64,000 nucleotides of DNA from Hydrogenophilales bacterium. GTDB taxonomy: Bacteria > Pseudomonadota > Gammaproteobacteria > Burkholderiales > Thiobacillaceae. Location: positions 744,001 to 808,000 of the forward strand of contig JADJCP010000001.1 of the NCBI GenBank assembly GCA_016703155.1. Reading direction: 5' to 3'. The notes beneath the pieces are model-generated. The model was not told where the DNA came from. It was given only the letters and a program-made list of their open reading frames with translations, and made no database searches. Positions within the stretch are counted from its first letter, which is position 1; each line of letters begins with the position of its first letter. A program made the translations under genes and the position numbers. Shown in pieces: positions 25,746-34,107 of this stretch.

Positions 25746-26235
25746 TCAATGCACCTGCGGCGCGCCCTGCTCTTCCGGGAAACCGCTCTTGATCTCTTCC
25801 GGCGTCGCCGCGCGGATCGACAGAACCTCGGCGACGCAGACCGCCTCGCGGCCCGCCAGGGGATGGTTGCCATCCAGGGTGATCTTGCCCTCGCCGATGG
25901 CGACGACGCGGAAATTCATGACGTCACCATTGTCGTTTTGCAACGCGGCCTCGGCGCCGACGTAACGAATCTCCGGCGGCACATCGTCGATGTCCTCGAC
26001 GATGACCAACTCCGGGTCGCTGTCGCCGAAGGCCTTGTCCGGGGACAGGATCGCGCACCTCGTCACCGACGCGAGCCCCCTCCAGCGCCTGCTCGATCTC
26101 CTCGAACAAACCGCTGCCGGCGCCATGGACATAGCCCGTGGGCATATCCTGCTGGCCCATGACCTGGACACCCTAATCCAGCACCGAATATCGGATGAAC
26201 ACGACCTTGTTTCGGCTTACGACCTCGTCGCTCAT
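25746..26235 (-). pseudogene. Broken SlyD/FKBP-type peptidyl-prolyl isomerase
   Basis: The gene would start at 26235 (MSDEVVSRNKVVFIRYSVLD), but the next codon is TAG. The same frame then continues with QDMPTGYVHGAGSGLFEEIE, the FKBP core. Near 26051-26056 the frame must change to give ILSPDKAFGDSDPEL, the family's NHPLAG motif (DGNHPLAGREAV) and a C-terminal ATPEEIKSGF segment. The total length suggests loss of two bases, consistent with slippage in a CG repeat. One stop and one frameshift within 490 bases make this a probable pseudogene; low sequence quality is the alternative. Confidence 0.8.
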
Positions 26236-26272
26236 GACGGCCTCCCGGAAAAAAGCGCGCAGTGTATCAGTT

Positions 26273-27961
26273 CTAGCCGCCGCGCCGCATCACGCCGCCG
26301 CCCTCGGCATCGCCACCGCCATGGCATAACGGCTGCTCCAGTGTCGACGGCACGGGTTGACGCAACAGACGGTACAGGCCTTGCAGCTTGGCGCGATAGA
26401 GCCGATCGAAAGCGCGCACGCTATCGCCGGGGTTGTAGTCGCCAAACCACCAGAACCAGTCCGAGCTCTCACAGGATTTCAGCTGGGCCTCGGCTTGCGC
26501 CTGCTCGCTTGCGGTCAATGCGCCCGTAGCCAGCACCCGGTCGTATTCGGCCTTGGCAAGGCAAAGCATATCCCAGGCGCGATTCTTCGCGGGATCGCCC
26601 ATCCAGGTGGTGAAATCGCCATAGACCCAGCTGCCGGCAACCAGCCTGGGGAGCACCGCGCGCGTCTCGGGGTACATCTCCACATATTCGCCGAAGGTGG
26701 TGGTACGGATGGTCGGGTGACTTTCCAAGGCCTCGTAGAGGTCGGACAAGAAGTAATAGCCGTTGTAGGGAAAGTATTCCCAGGCGTTCTCGCCATCGAG
26801 GATCACCGACACCACCGGGTGGCTGAGCGGGCTCGCCCGATAGGTCTCGTCGACCTGATGCAGGAAGTGGCGCACGGCATCGGCGGAAAACCAGCCCTTG
26901 TATTCGAAGCCGATCAGGTCGGAGAGATGATCGTCGCGGAAGAAGCAGCTGGTACCGTCGCTGGGCAGATGATACGGTCGGGCCAGCCAGCTGGATTTAT
27001 GGCCGGGATCCTGGCCCAGACTGTGGCGCAGCACCCCCTCGCCGGTGGCGACCCAGCGGACGCCCTCCTCGGCGAACAGGCGCAGCGCCGCCTCGGACAC
27101 ACCGCCCTCGGCCGGCCAGAAGCCACCGGGTTCGGACCCGAAGTGCTCCACATGCACCGCGGTCGAAGCTTGCAGATGCGCGCGCGCGCGCCGCGGACCA
27201 TCCGGGTAATGCGTGGCATCGGGCAAAGGCAATTCCGGGCGTGCTTCCCGCGCTGCCTTGAAGTCGATCAGCAGGGGCGTGATCGGATGGCTGTGCGGCG
27301 TACTGGACAGCTCGATCTGGCCGCGTTCGGCCAGCGCCCGGTAGCGCGGAATGATCCCGGAGATGACCTCGCCGTAGAGATCGAACAACGCCTGGCGCTC
27401 CTCCAGGCTGAAATGGCCGCCTTTCTCCATCAACTGCAAGACCAGGGGATGGGCGCGCCGCACCGATTCCCCGGTCCAGGCCAGGTGATACCAGGTGACC
27501 AGATCGGCGAGATAGTCGCCCGACAACCATTCCAGACCGGCCTCATCGCCCTCGCGCGCGCTCTGCCAAAGCTTGTAGAGTCGCCGATACGCCGGGAAGG
27601 GCTCAAGCATGGTCGGCAGGTTCATCCTGAAACAGCTTTCGATGAGTGCCAGCCGCGCCTGTCGCGACAAGGCGCCCGGCACCGGGTCGATCAGTTCCGC
27701 CAGAAGCGGATCGCGCACCTTGCCGGAGCGAAACTGGCCGGCGTAATCGTCAAGCTGTTCCAGCAGGGTCGGGACGAAATTCACCACCGCGCGCATATTC
27801 GGGTGGTGCTCCAGATGCGCCGCCATGTCGGAATAATCCTTGATGGCATGCAGGTAGGTCCAGGGCAGGAAAAATACACCCTCTTCGTTTCGGTAATCGG
27901 GCTGGTGGAAGTGCCAGCAAAGTACAAGTTGCAACACAAGCTTCTCCAATATCTGGCGCAT
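26273..27961 (-). CDS. Glycoside hydrolase family 57 protein
   Basis: A 562-residue cytoplasmic GH57 protein. The family N-terminus is clear (LVLCWHFHQPDYRN, then FFLPWTYLHAIKDYSDMA), as is the GFWPAEGGVSEAAL motif around residue 280 and VVSVILDGENAWEYFPYNG near residue 385, which supplies the catalytic acid/base Asp region. GH57 enzymes act on alpha-glucans (amylase, branching or transferase); the exact activity cannot be assigned. It points away from the HDOD gene, so the two are divergent. Confidence 0.9.
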   Translation of the reverse strand: MRQILEKLVLQLVLCWHFHQPDYRNEEGVFFLPWTYLHAIKDYSDMAAHLEHHPNMRAVVNFVPTLLEQLDDYAGQFRSGKVRDPLLAELIDPVPGALSRQARLALIESCFRMNLPTMLEPFPAYRRLYKLWQSAREGDEAGLEWLSGDYLADLVTWYHLAWTGESVRRAHPLVLQLMEKGGHFSLEERQALFDLYGEVISGIIPRYRALAERGQIELSSTPHSHPITPLLIDFKAAREARPELPLPDATHYPDGPRRARAHLQASTAVHVEHFGSEPGGFWPAEGGVSEAALRLFAEEGVRWVATGEGVLRHSLGQDPGHKSSWLARPYHLPSDGTSCFFRDDHLSDLIGFEYKGWFSADAVRHFLHQVDETYRASPLSHPVVSVILDGENAWEYFPYNGYYFLSDLYEALESHPTIRTTTFGEYVEMYPETRAVLPRLVAGSWVYGDFTTWMGDPAKNRAWDMLCLAKAEYDRVLATGALTASEQAQAEAQLKSCESSDWFWWFGDYNPGDSVRAFDRLYRAKLQGLYRLLRQPVPSTLEQPLCHGGGDAEGGGVMRRGG

Positions 27962-28103
27962 CGACAGGCTGTCGGGCGTGCGCTTCCGGCATGCTGGTTA
28001 TGGTAACCGTTGAACACGCCGATGTCCTCGAATCGACCGTTCGTCGAAATCCCTAAAGTTTTTCCCGGTGATGCCGATAACACGCTCAAGGAGAACGTGA
28101 ACA

Positions 28104-28970
28104 ATGGATCAAGCCACACCAAACAGGGCGGAAGCACTGGTCCACGGGATCGATCAGCTCGTCACACTGCCGACGATCTATTTCGAGATTCGGCGCATCA
28201 TCGAGTCGCCGAACAGCACCATCATGGATGTTTCAAGGACGATCTCGACCGATCCGGCCCTGTCCGCGAAGCTCCTGCGCATCGTCAATAGCCCGATTTA
28301 CGCCCAGGCACGACCGGTCGAGACCCTCAATCGAGCAATCACCATGCTGGGCATGGCGCAGATCCATGACCTCACCTTGACGGCCTCGCTGGCCACCTCG
28401 TTCGCGCGCATCCCTATCGGCATGATGGACATGACGCGCTTCTGGCGCGGCAGCGTGCTGCGTGCCACGATCATGCAAACTCTCGCCATGCGCAGCGGCA
28501 TCCGCGCGCGCGAGCGCTCATTCCTGCAGGGGCTGCTGGGTGACATCGGTCACTTGGTCATGTACCTGCGTATTCCCGACTCCAGCTCGGTCGCACTGCA
28601 TCTGGCCGAGTCCACCGGCGAACCGCTCTATCTGATCGAGCGGCGCGATCTGGGCTGCGATTTTGCCCAGGTCGGGGCCAACCTGTTACGCGTCTGGGGA
28701 CTGCCGGTCGGCATCCACGACACCATCGGCATGCAATGCGAGCCCGAACCGGGCCAGCCTTGCGCGCTCGAAGCGGCCTTGCTGCATATCGCCGGGGCCA
28801 TGGTCTGGGCGGAGCAGCACGACACGGATGCCGGCGAGTCGATTCCAGCGTCGCTGTGGGCGCTAGCCAATCTGAATGCGGCCTGTCTGCCAGCAGTACT
28901 GGCCGAGAGCCTCGAAGCCGCCGAACAGATGCTGCACATCCTCAACGGTTCGATGGTCAAGGCCGCCTGA
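28104..28970 (+). CDS. HDOD-domain signalling protein
   Basis: A 288-residue protein consisting almost entirely of one HDOD domain. It begins by the typical LPTIYFEIRRIIESP segment and shows SAKLLRIVNSPIY and an internal QGLLGDIGHLVMY segment in place of a full catalytic HD site. HDOD proteins usually act as regulatory partners in nucleotide second-messenger signalling without hydrolysing it. No fused domain or obvious operon partner is present. Confidence 0.88.
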   Translation: MDQATPNRAEALVHGIDQLVTLPTIYFEIRRIIESPNSTIMDVSRTISTDPALSAKLLRIVNSPIYAQARPVETLNRAITMLGMAQIHDLTLTASLATSFARIPIGMMDMTRFWRGSVLRATIMQTLAMRSGIRARERSFLQGLLGDIGHLVMYLRIPDSSSVALHLAESTGEPLYLIERRDLGCDFAQVGANLLRVWGLPVGIHDTIGMQCEPEPGQPCALEAALLHIAGAMVWAEQHDTDAGESIPASLWALANLNAACLPAVLAESLEAAEQMLHILNGSMVKAA

Positions 28971-28993
28971 GCGCGGTAGATGTAGCCCGCGCG

Positions 28994-29260
28994 CTATTCG
29001 CGGTGCGTGACCTTGAGCCAGAGCACCGAGGCCGCCAATCCCAGGGTCACCAGATTCGCCAGTATGATCGGCAGGCTACCGATCAACAGGCCATAGAGCG
29101 CCCATAAGCCGACCCCCAGGGTAAACAAGCCGTACATCGGCAGGGAAATGCCGCTCAAGTCGCGGCTACGCCAGGACTGCCAGGCCTGTGGCACGAAGGC
29201 CAGCGTGGTCAGGATTGCCGCCGGATAGCCGATCAGACCGGCGAGATCCTGCTGGGTCAA
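28994..29260 (-). CDS. SemiSWEET-family small transporter
   Basis: An 88-residue three-helix membrane protein with the PQ motif (TLAFVPQAWQSWRSRDLSGIS) of bacterial SemiSWEET sugar transporters, which act as dimers. The start is TTG at 29260, overlapping the purU stop (TTGA), and the next in-frame ATG would remove the first helix. The longer frame reaching 29770 is a shadow of purU. Co-transcription with purU is likely. Confidence 0.85.
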   Translation of the reverse strand: MTQQDLAGLIGYPAAILTTLAFVPQAWQSWRSRDLSGISLPMYGLFTLGVGLWALYGLLIGSLPIILANLVTLGLAASVLWLKVTHRE

Positions 29261-30111
29261 TCGAACACCACCGTCTTGTTGCCGTAGACCAGGATGCGGT
29301 TGTCGATATGCCAGCGCACGGCGCGCGACAGCACCACCTTCTCCAGGTCGGCGCCCTTCTGCACCAGCGTATCCAGATCGTCGCGATGCGAGATGCGTGT
29401 CACGTCCTGCTCGATGATCGGCCCGTCGTCGAGCACCTCGGTGACATAGTGGCTGGTTGCGCCGATCAGCTTGACGCCGCGCTCGAAGGCCCGCTGGTAG
29501 GGCTTGGCGCCATGGAAGGCGGGCAGGAAAGAGTGATGGATATTGATGATGCGGTTCGGGTAATGACCGATGAATTCGGGCGACAGCACCTGCATGTAGC
29601 GCGCCAGGACGATGAAATCGACATGGTGCGCCGTCAGGATCGCGCGCTGCTGCGCCTCCGCTTCGGATTTGTTTTCCTTGCTGACGGCGATGTGCTGGAA
29701 CGGGATCTTGTAGGCCTCGGCCAGCCAGTGGGTATCCGGGTGGTTGCTGATGATCAGCGGGATGTCGCAATACAGCTCGCCGGCATGATGCCGATAGAGC
29801 AGGTCGGCCAGGCAGTGGTCGAACTTGGACACGAAGATCGCCAAGCGCGGCTTCACCGAGGACAGCGAAAGATTCCAGGTCATCCGGTTTTCAGCGGCGA
29901 TCGGCCCGAAGGCCTCGTCGAACTTGTGCAGACCGAGACTGAAACCTTCGAGTGCCCACTCGACGCGCATCAGAAACAGGCCGGCGGCATCGTCCTGATG
30001 CTGATCGGCATGCAGGATGTTGGCGTTATGGGCGTACAGGAAATTGGCGATGGCGGCGACCAGCCCCTTCTTGTCGGGGCAGGCGATGAGCAGAACGGCG
30101 GTATTGCGCAT
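29257..30111 (-). CDS. purU: Formyltetrahydrofolate deformylase
   Basis: PurU hydrolyses 10-formyl-THF to formate and THF, balancing one-carbon pools. The 284-residue protein from the ATG at 30111 begins MRNTAVLLIACPDKKGLVAA, an N-terminal ACT regulatory domain (to about residue 85). The formyltransferase-like catalytic domain has the IINIHHSFLPAFHGA motif with the catalytic His and the GATSHYVTEVLDDGPII segment. A start at 30153 is less likely. Confidence 0.94.
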   Translation of the reverse strand: MRNTAVLLIACPDKKGLVAAIANFLYAHNANILHADQHQDDAAGLFLMRVEWALEGFSLGLHKFDEAFGPIAAENRMTWNLSLSSVKPRLAIFVSKFDHCLADLLYRHHAGELYCDIPLIISNHPDTHWLAEAYKIPFQHIAVSKENKSEAEAQQRAILTAHHVDFIVLARYMQVLSPEFIGHYPNRIINIHHSFLPAFHGAKPYQRAFERGVKLIGATSHYVTEVLDDGPIIEQDVTRISHRDDLDTLVQKGADLEKVVLSRAVRWHIDNRILVYGNKTVVFD

Positions 30112-30395
30112 GTGTGCTGAGGGAAAAATAGTGATCGCACATTCTACCCGCAAGCGCGGCTATTCGCCCCGGGACGCGCCTGCTACGCACTGGGAGCACT
30201 CGCCCTGGAGCTCGGCATTGTGATGCGCCTCGCCAATCAGCAACTCGACTCCCAAGTTCAATACATCGCGCAGGCACCACGCGGAGATGGAGTGCAAGCG
30301 CTGTTCCGAACTGGTACCCGCGCTAGCGAAGTGTGCGCATGAATCGATATCACCGGCACCCGGTTCGCGCGTCTCGCCAGGCCACGAAAAAACAG
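30112..30395. other. Intergenic stretch between purU and the nrd promoter
   Basis: No supported gene was found. A plus-strand open frame over about 30180-30340, ending at a TGA, reads LANQQLDSQVQYIAQ and could be the relic of a coding sequence, but it has no start or recognisable family. Confidence 0.4.
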
Positions 30396-30423
30396 TTGAC
30401 GCCGTTACTACAAACACTAGAAT
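30396..30423 (+). promoter_or_regulatory. Promoter of the nrdA-nrdB operon
   Basis: TTGACG (30396-30401) and TAGAAT (30418-30423) form a near-consensus sigma-70-type promoter with a 16-base spacer. The -10 element is covered by the first NrdR-like box. About 95 bases of leader precede the nrdA start. Confidence 0.65.
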
Positions 30424-30429
30424 TAGCGC
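30414..30429. promoter_or_regulatory. NrdR-like box 1
   Basis: ACACTAGAATTAGCGC matches the NrdR box pattern (ACACTATATATAGTGT-like) at about 11 of 16 positions and overlaps the -10 element of the nrd promoter. NrdR is the ATP/dATP-sensing repressor of ribonucleotide reductase genes. Confidence 0.6.
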
Positions 30430-30444
30430 TCAAACAATAGTTAA

Positions 30445-30460
30445 GCACTACATTTAGCGC
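30445..30460. promoter_or_regulatory. NrdR-like box 2
   Basis: GCACTACATTTAGCGC resembles the same pattern, and its first base lies 31 bases after that of box 1, three helical turns. Paired boxes with this spacing are the usual NrdR operator arrangement. Confidence 0.65.
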
Positions 30461-30521
30461 TTACTTATATACCGCCGCAACCAGCATAAAACCTAAACAG
30501 ACCACGGAAGGAGACCGTCCC

Positions 30522-33409
30522 ATGCACCTTTCCAGCGATTTTCAGCCCGCCAGCCCCGTCCCGCCGATGATGCCGGCCCCCCAGACCGATGCCACCACCG
30601 CCGATTACCTGGACTACCGCATCATCCGCCGCAACGGGGCCGTGGTCGGCTTCGAGCCGAGCAAGATCCACATCGCCCTGACCAAGGCCTTCATCGCCGT
30701 CAGCGGCGGTCAGGCGGCGGCCTCGGCGCGCATCCGCGAGACGGTCGAGCAACTCACGGGTGGCGTCGTGCAAGCCCTGATCCGGCGCCAGCCGAACGGC
30801 GGCACCTTCCACATCGAGGACATCCAGGACCAGGTGGAACTTGCACTGATGCGCTCCGGCGAGCATGAAGTCGCCCGCGCCTACGTGCTCTACCGCGAGC
30901 GCCGCGCTGCGGAGCGCGCCAAGCAGCGCCAGGACGAGACCGAAGAACAGGTCATCTACTGCGTCGACGAGAACGGCCAGCGCCAGCCGCTCGACCTGAA
31001 GCGCATTGCCGGTCTGGTCAGCGCCGCCTGTGAAGGCCTCGCCGAGACCAGCCCCGACCCGATCATCCAGGCCACCCTGCGCGACCTCTACGACGGCGTG
31101 CCCAAGGCCGAGGTGCGCAAGTCGCTGATCATGTCGGCGCGCTCGCTGATCGAAAAAGACCCGGACTACACCTACGTCACCGCCCGCCTGCTGCTCAACT
31201 CGATCCGCAGCGAAGTGCTCGGCGAAGACGTCACGCCCGCCGAGATGGCCGGGCGCTACGCCGACTATTTCCAGGGCTACATCAAGCAGGGCATCGACGC
31301 CGAACTGCTCGACGAACGCCTCGCCCAGTTCGACCTGGCGCGCCTGGCCAGCGTGCTCGACGCCAGCCGCGACAACCAGTTCCAGTACTTGGGCCTGCAA
31401 ACCCTCTACGACCGCTACTTCCTGCACATCGACGAGCGCCGCATCGAACTGCCCCAGGCCTTCTTCATGCGCGTCGCCATGGGCCTGTCGATCAACGAGA
31501 TCCACCGCGAAGAGCGCGCCATCGAGTTCTACAACGTGCTGTCGACCTTCGACTACATGTCCAGCACGCCCACCCTGTTCAACGCCGGCACCCGGCACAG
31601 CCAGCTGTCCTCCTGCTACCTGACCACGGTGCCGGACGACCTCGACGGCATCTACCAGGCGATCAAGGAAAACGCCCTGCTGCAGAAATACGCCGGCGGC
31701 CTCGGCAACGACTGGACGCGCGTGCGTTCGCTCGGCGCCTACATCAAGGGCACCAACGGCAAATCCCAAGGCGTCGTGCCCTTCCTGAAGGTGGCCAACG
31801 ACACCGCCGTCGCGGTCAACCAGGGCGGCAAGCGCAAGGGCGCGGTCTGCGCCTTCCTGGAAACCTGGCACATGGACATCGAGGAATTCCTCGAACTGCG
31901 CAAGAACACCGGCGATGACCGACGCCGCACCCACGACATGAACACCTCCAACTGGGTGCCCGACCTTTTCATGAAGCGGGTCATGGAAAACGCCGAATGG
32001 ACCCTGTTTTCGCCCTCCGACACCCCGGACCTGCACGACCTGTTCGGACGGGATTTCGAAGCTGCCTACGTGCGCTACGAGGACAAGGCGGCATGCGGCG
32101 AAATCAAGGTGTTCAAGAAGGTTCAGGCCCTCGGTCTGTGGCGCAAAATGCTGTCCATGCTCTTCGAGACCGGCCACCCCTGGATTACCTTCAAGGATGC
32201 CTGCAACGTGCGCTACACCAACCAGCACGTCGGCGTGGTGCACCGCTCCAACCTGTGCACCGAGATCACCCTGCACACCAACGACAACGAGATCGCCGTC
32301 TGCAACCTGGGCTCGGTCAACCTGGTGAACCACCTGAAGGACGGCGGCCTGGACATGGACAAGCTCCAGAAGACCATCCGCACCGCCATGCGCATGCTGG
32401 ACAACGTCATCGACATCAACTTCTACAACGTCGGCAAGGCGCGCAACTCCAACCTGAAGCACCGCCCGGTGGGCATGGGCATCATGGGTTTCCAGGACGC
32501 CCTGCACAAGCTGCGCATCCCCTACGCCAGCGCCGAAGCCGTCGAATTCGCCGACCGCGCCATGGAAGCCGTCGCCTTCAACGCCTACTGGGCCTCGACC
32601 GACCTGGCCGAGGAACGCGGCCGCTATTCGACGTTCAATGGCTCGCTCTGGTCCCAGGGCATCCTGCCGCAGGACTCGCTGAAGAAACTGGCCGAGGAAC
32701 GCGGCGGCTACCTCGAAGCCGATTTCTCCGAAACCCTCGACTGGAATGCCTGCGCAACCGCATCCAATCCGTCGGCATGCGCAACTCCAACTGCCTGGCC
32801 ATCGCCCCCACCGCGACCATCGCCAACATCGTCGGCGTCTCGGCCTCGATCGAACCGACCTACCAGAACCTGTTCGTCAAATCGAACCTGTCGGGCGAGT
32901 TCACCGTGGTCAACCAATACCTGGTGCGCGACCTGAAGGCCATGAACCTGTGGGACGAAGTCATGGTCGGCGACATCAAGTATTTCGACGGCAGCCTGTC
33001 GAAGATCGACCGCATCCCCGCCGATCTGCGCCAACTCTACGCCACCGCCTTCGAGATCGACGCCAGCTGGCTGATCGAAGCCGGCGCCCGCCGCCAGAAG
33101 TGGATCGACCAGGCGCAGAGCCTGAACCTCTACTTCCACGGCGCCTCGGGCAAGAAGCTTGACGACACCTACAAACTGGCCTGGTTGCGCGGCCTGAAGA
33201 CCACCTACTACCTGCGCGCCCTGGGCGCCACCCACGCCGAGAAATCCACCGGCAAGGGCGGCGAACTGAACGCCGTCAGCGCCTCGGGCGGCGCCGGCAG
33301 CTTCGGCGCGTCGGCGGCGATGGCCCTGCCGGAACCGGAGATCGTCGGCAAGGCCTGCACGATGCGCCCCGGCGACCCGGGCTTCGAAGAGTGCGAGGCC
33401 TGCCAGTGA
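30522..33409 (+). pseudogene. nrdA: Ribonucleoside-diphosphate reductase alpha subunit, with one frameshift
   Basis: The class Ia large subunit, about 962 residues if repaired. The N-terminus holds two ATP-cone segments (IIRRNGAVVGFEPSKI and IYCVDENGQRQPLDLKR). The catalytic barrel shows SSCYL, NLCTEI, and MRNSNCLAIAPTATIANIVG, and the C-terminus ends CEACQ with the redox cysteines. The frame changes at about 32749: GAC TGG AAT GCC TGC should read GCC CTG CGC, that is, one C missing. An essential gene broken by one base inside fully conserved sequence points first to a sequence error. A start at 30522 is assumed; NrdR-like boxes lie upstream. Confidence 0.9.
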
Positions 33410-34044
33410 CCACCTACACCCGCGACGACCAACTCGCCGTCCAGCCCGAAGGCAAGTTCGGCGGCAAGATCGAGACCTCGGGCGCCTACACCGGGCGGCT
33501 GACCCTGGCCAAGGAACGCACCGCCAAGACCGGCACGAAAGGCCTCGAATTCACCTTCGAGTCCGACGAGGGCCAGCAGGCGCGCTACCTCAGCCTCTGG
33601 GTGGAACGCGCCAACGGCGACAAGATCGACTACGGCTATGCCCTGCTCTCGGCGCTGATGACCTGTCTGGGCGTCAAGGCCATCGAATCGACCACCACGA
33701 CCCTGGACGAATGGCAGGCGGACACCAGCCAGTGGCTGCCGGCCCAGGTCGAGGTCTTCGAGTCGCTGATGAACCAGCCGATCGGCCTGCTGCTGCAACG
33801 CGAGGAGCGCGTCTGGGAAGGCAAGACCCAGGTGAGCATGAAGATCGTCGAATTCTTCGACCCGCGCAGCCGGCGCACCCCCGCCGAAATCCTCACCGGG
33901 GAAAGCGTACCGCAAGCGCTCGAACGCCTCGCCGCCGGCCTGCGCGAAAGCGTCGTACGCGCCTACACGCCGCCTGCCGGTGCCCCCGCCGGGCGCAGCG
34001 ACAACGGCTTTTCCGACATCGCCGACGACGACATCCCGTTCTGA
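33406..34044 (+). CDS. Conserved-looking protein with SSB-like C-terminal tip, inside the nrd operon
   Basis: A 212-residue protein of unknown function between nrdA and nrdB, starting with GTG at 33406 in a GTGA overlap with the nrdA stop. The first ~85 residues (KFGGKIETSGAYTGRLTL, TKGLEFTFES) look like an OB-fold-like or DUF669-like beta domain. The middle is helical, and the protein ends in an acidic SDIADDDIPF tip. That ending is the hallmark of single-stranded DNA-binding proteins, where it recruits replication and repair partners. A link between dNTP supply and ssDNA-handling machinery is an inference. Confidence 0.7.
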   Translation: MTTYTRDDQLAVQPEGKFGGKIETSGAYTGRLTLAKERTAKTGTKGLEFTFESDEGQQARYLSLWVERANGDKIDYGYALLSALMTCLGVKAIESTTTTLDEWQADTSQWLPAQVEVFESLMNQPIGLLLQREERVWEGKTQVSMKIVEFFDPRSRRTPAEILTGESVPQALERLAAGLRESVVRAYTPPAGAPAGRSDNGFSDIADDDIPF

Positions 34045-34107
34045 CCGGACAGCGCCCTCAGGCCAACCTCAACGGCAACTGAATCACCAATAAACCAGGA
34101 GACCGCC

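Noticed and set aside
26173..26175. Pyrrolysine-type TAG readthrough in the SlyD-like gene
   Set aside because: A frameshift downstream also breaks the gene, and the organism type gives no reason to expect pyrrolysine.
30465..32507. Long minus-strand open frame opposite nrdA
   Set aside because: It mirrors the codon pattern of the strongly conserved nrdA gene, a common shadow in GC-rich DNA.
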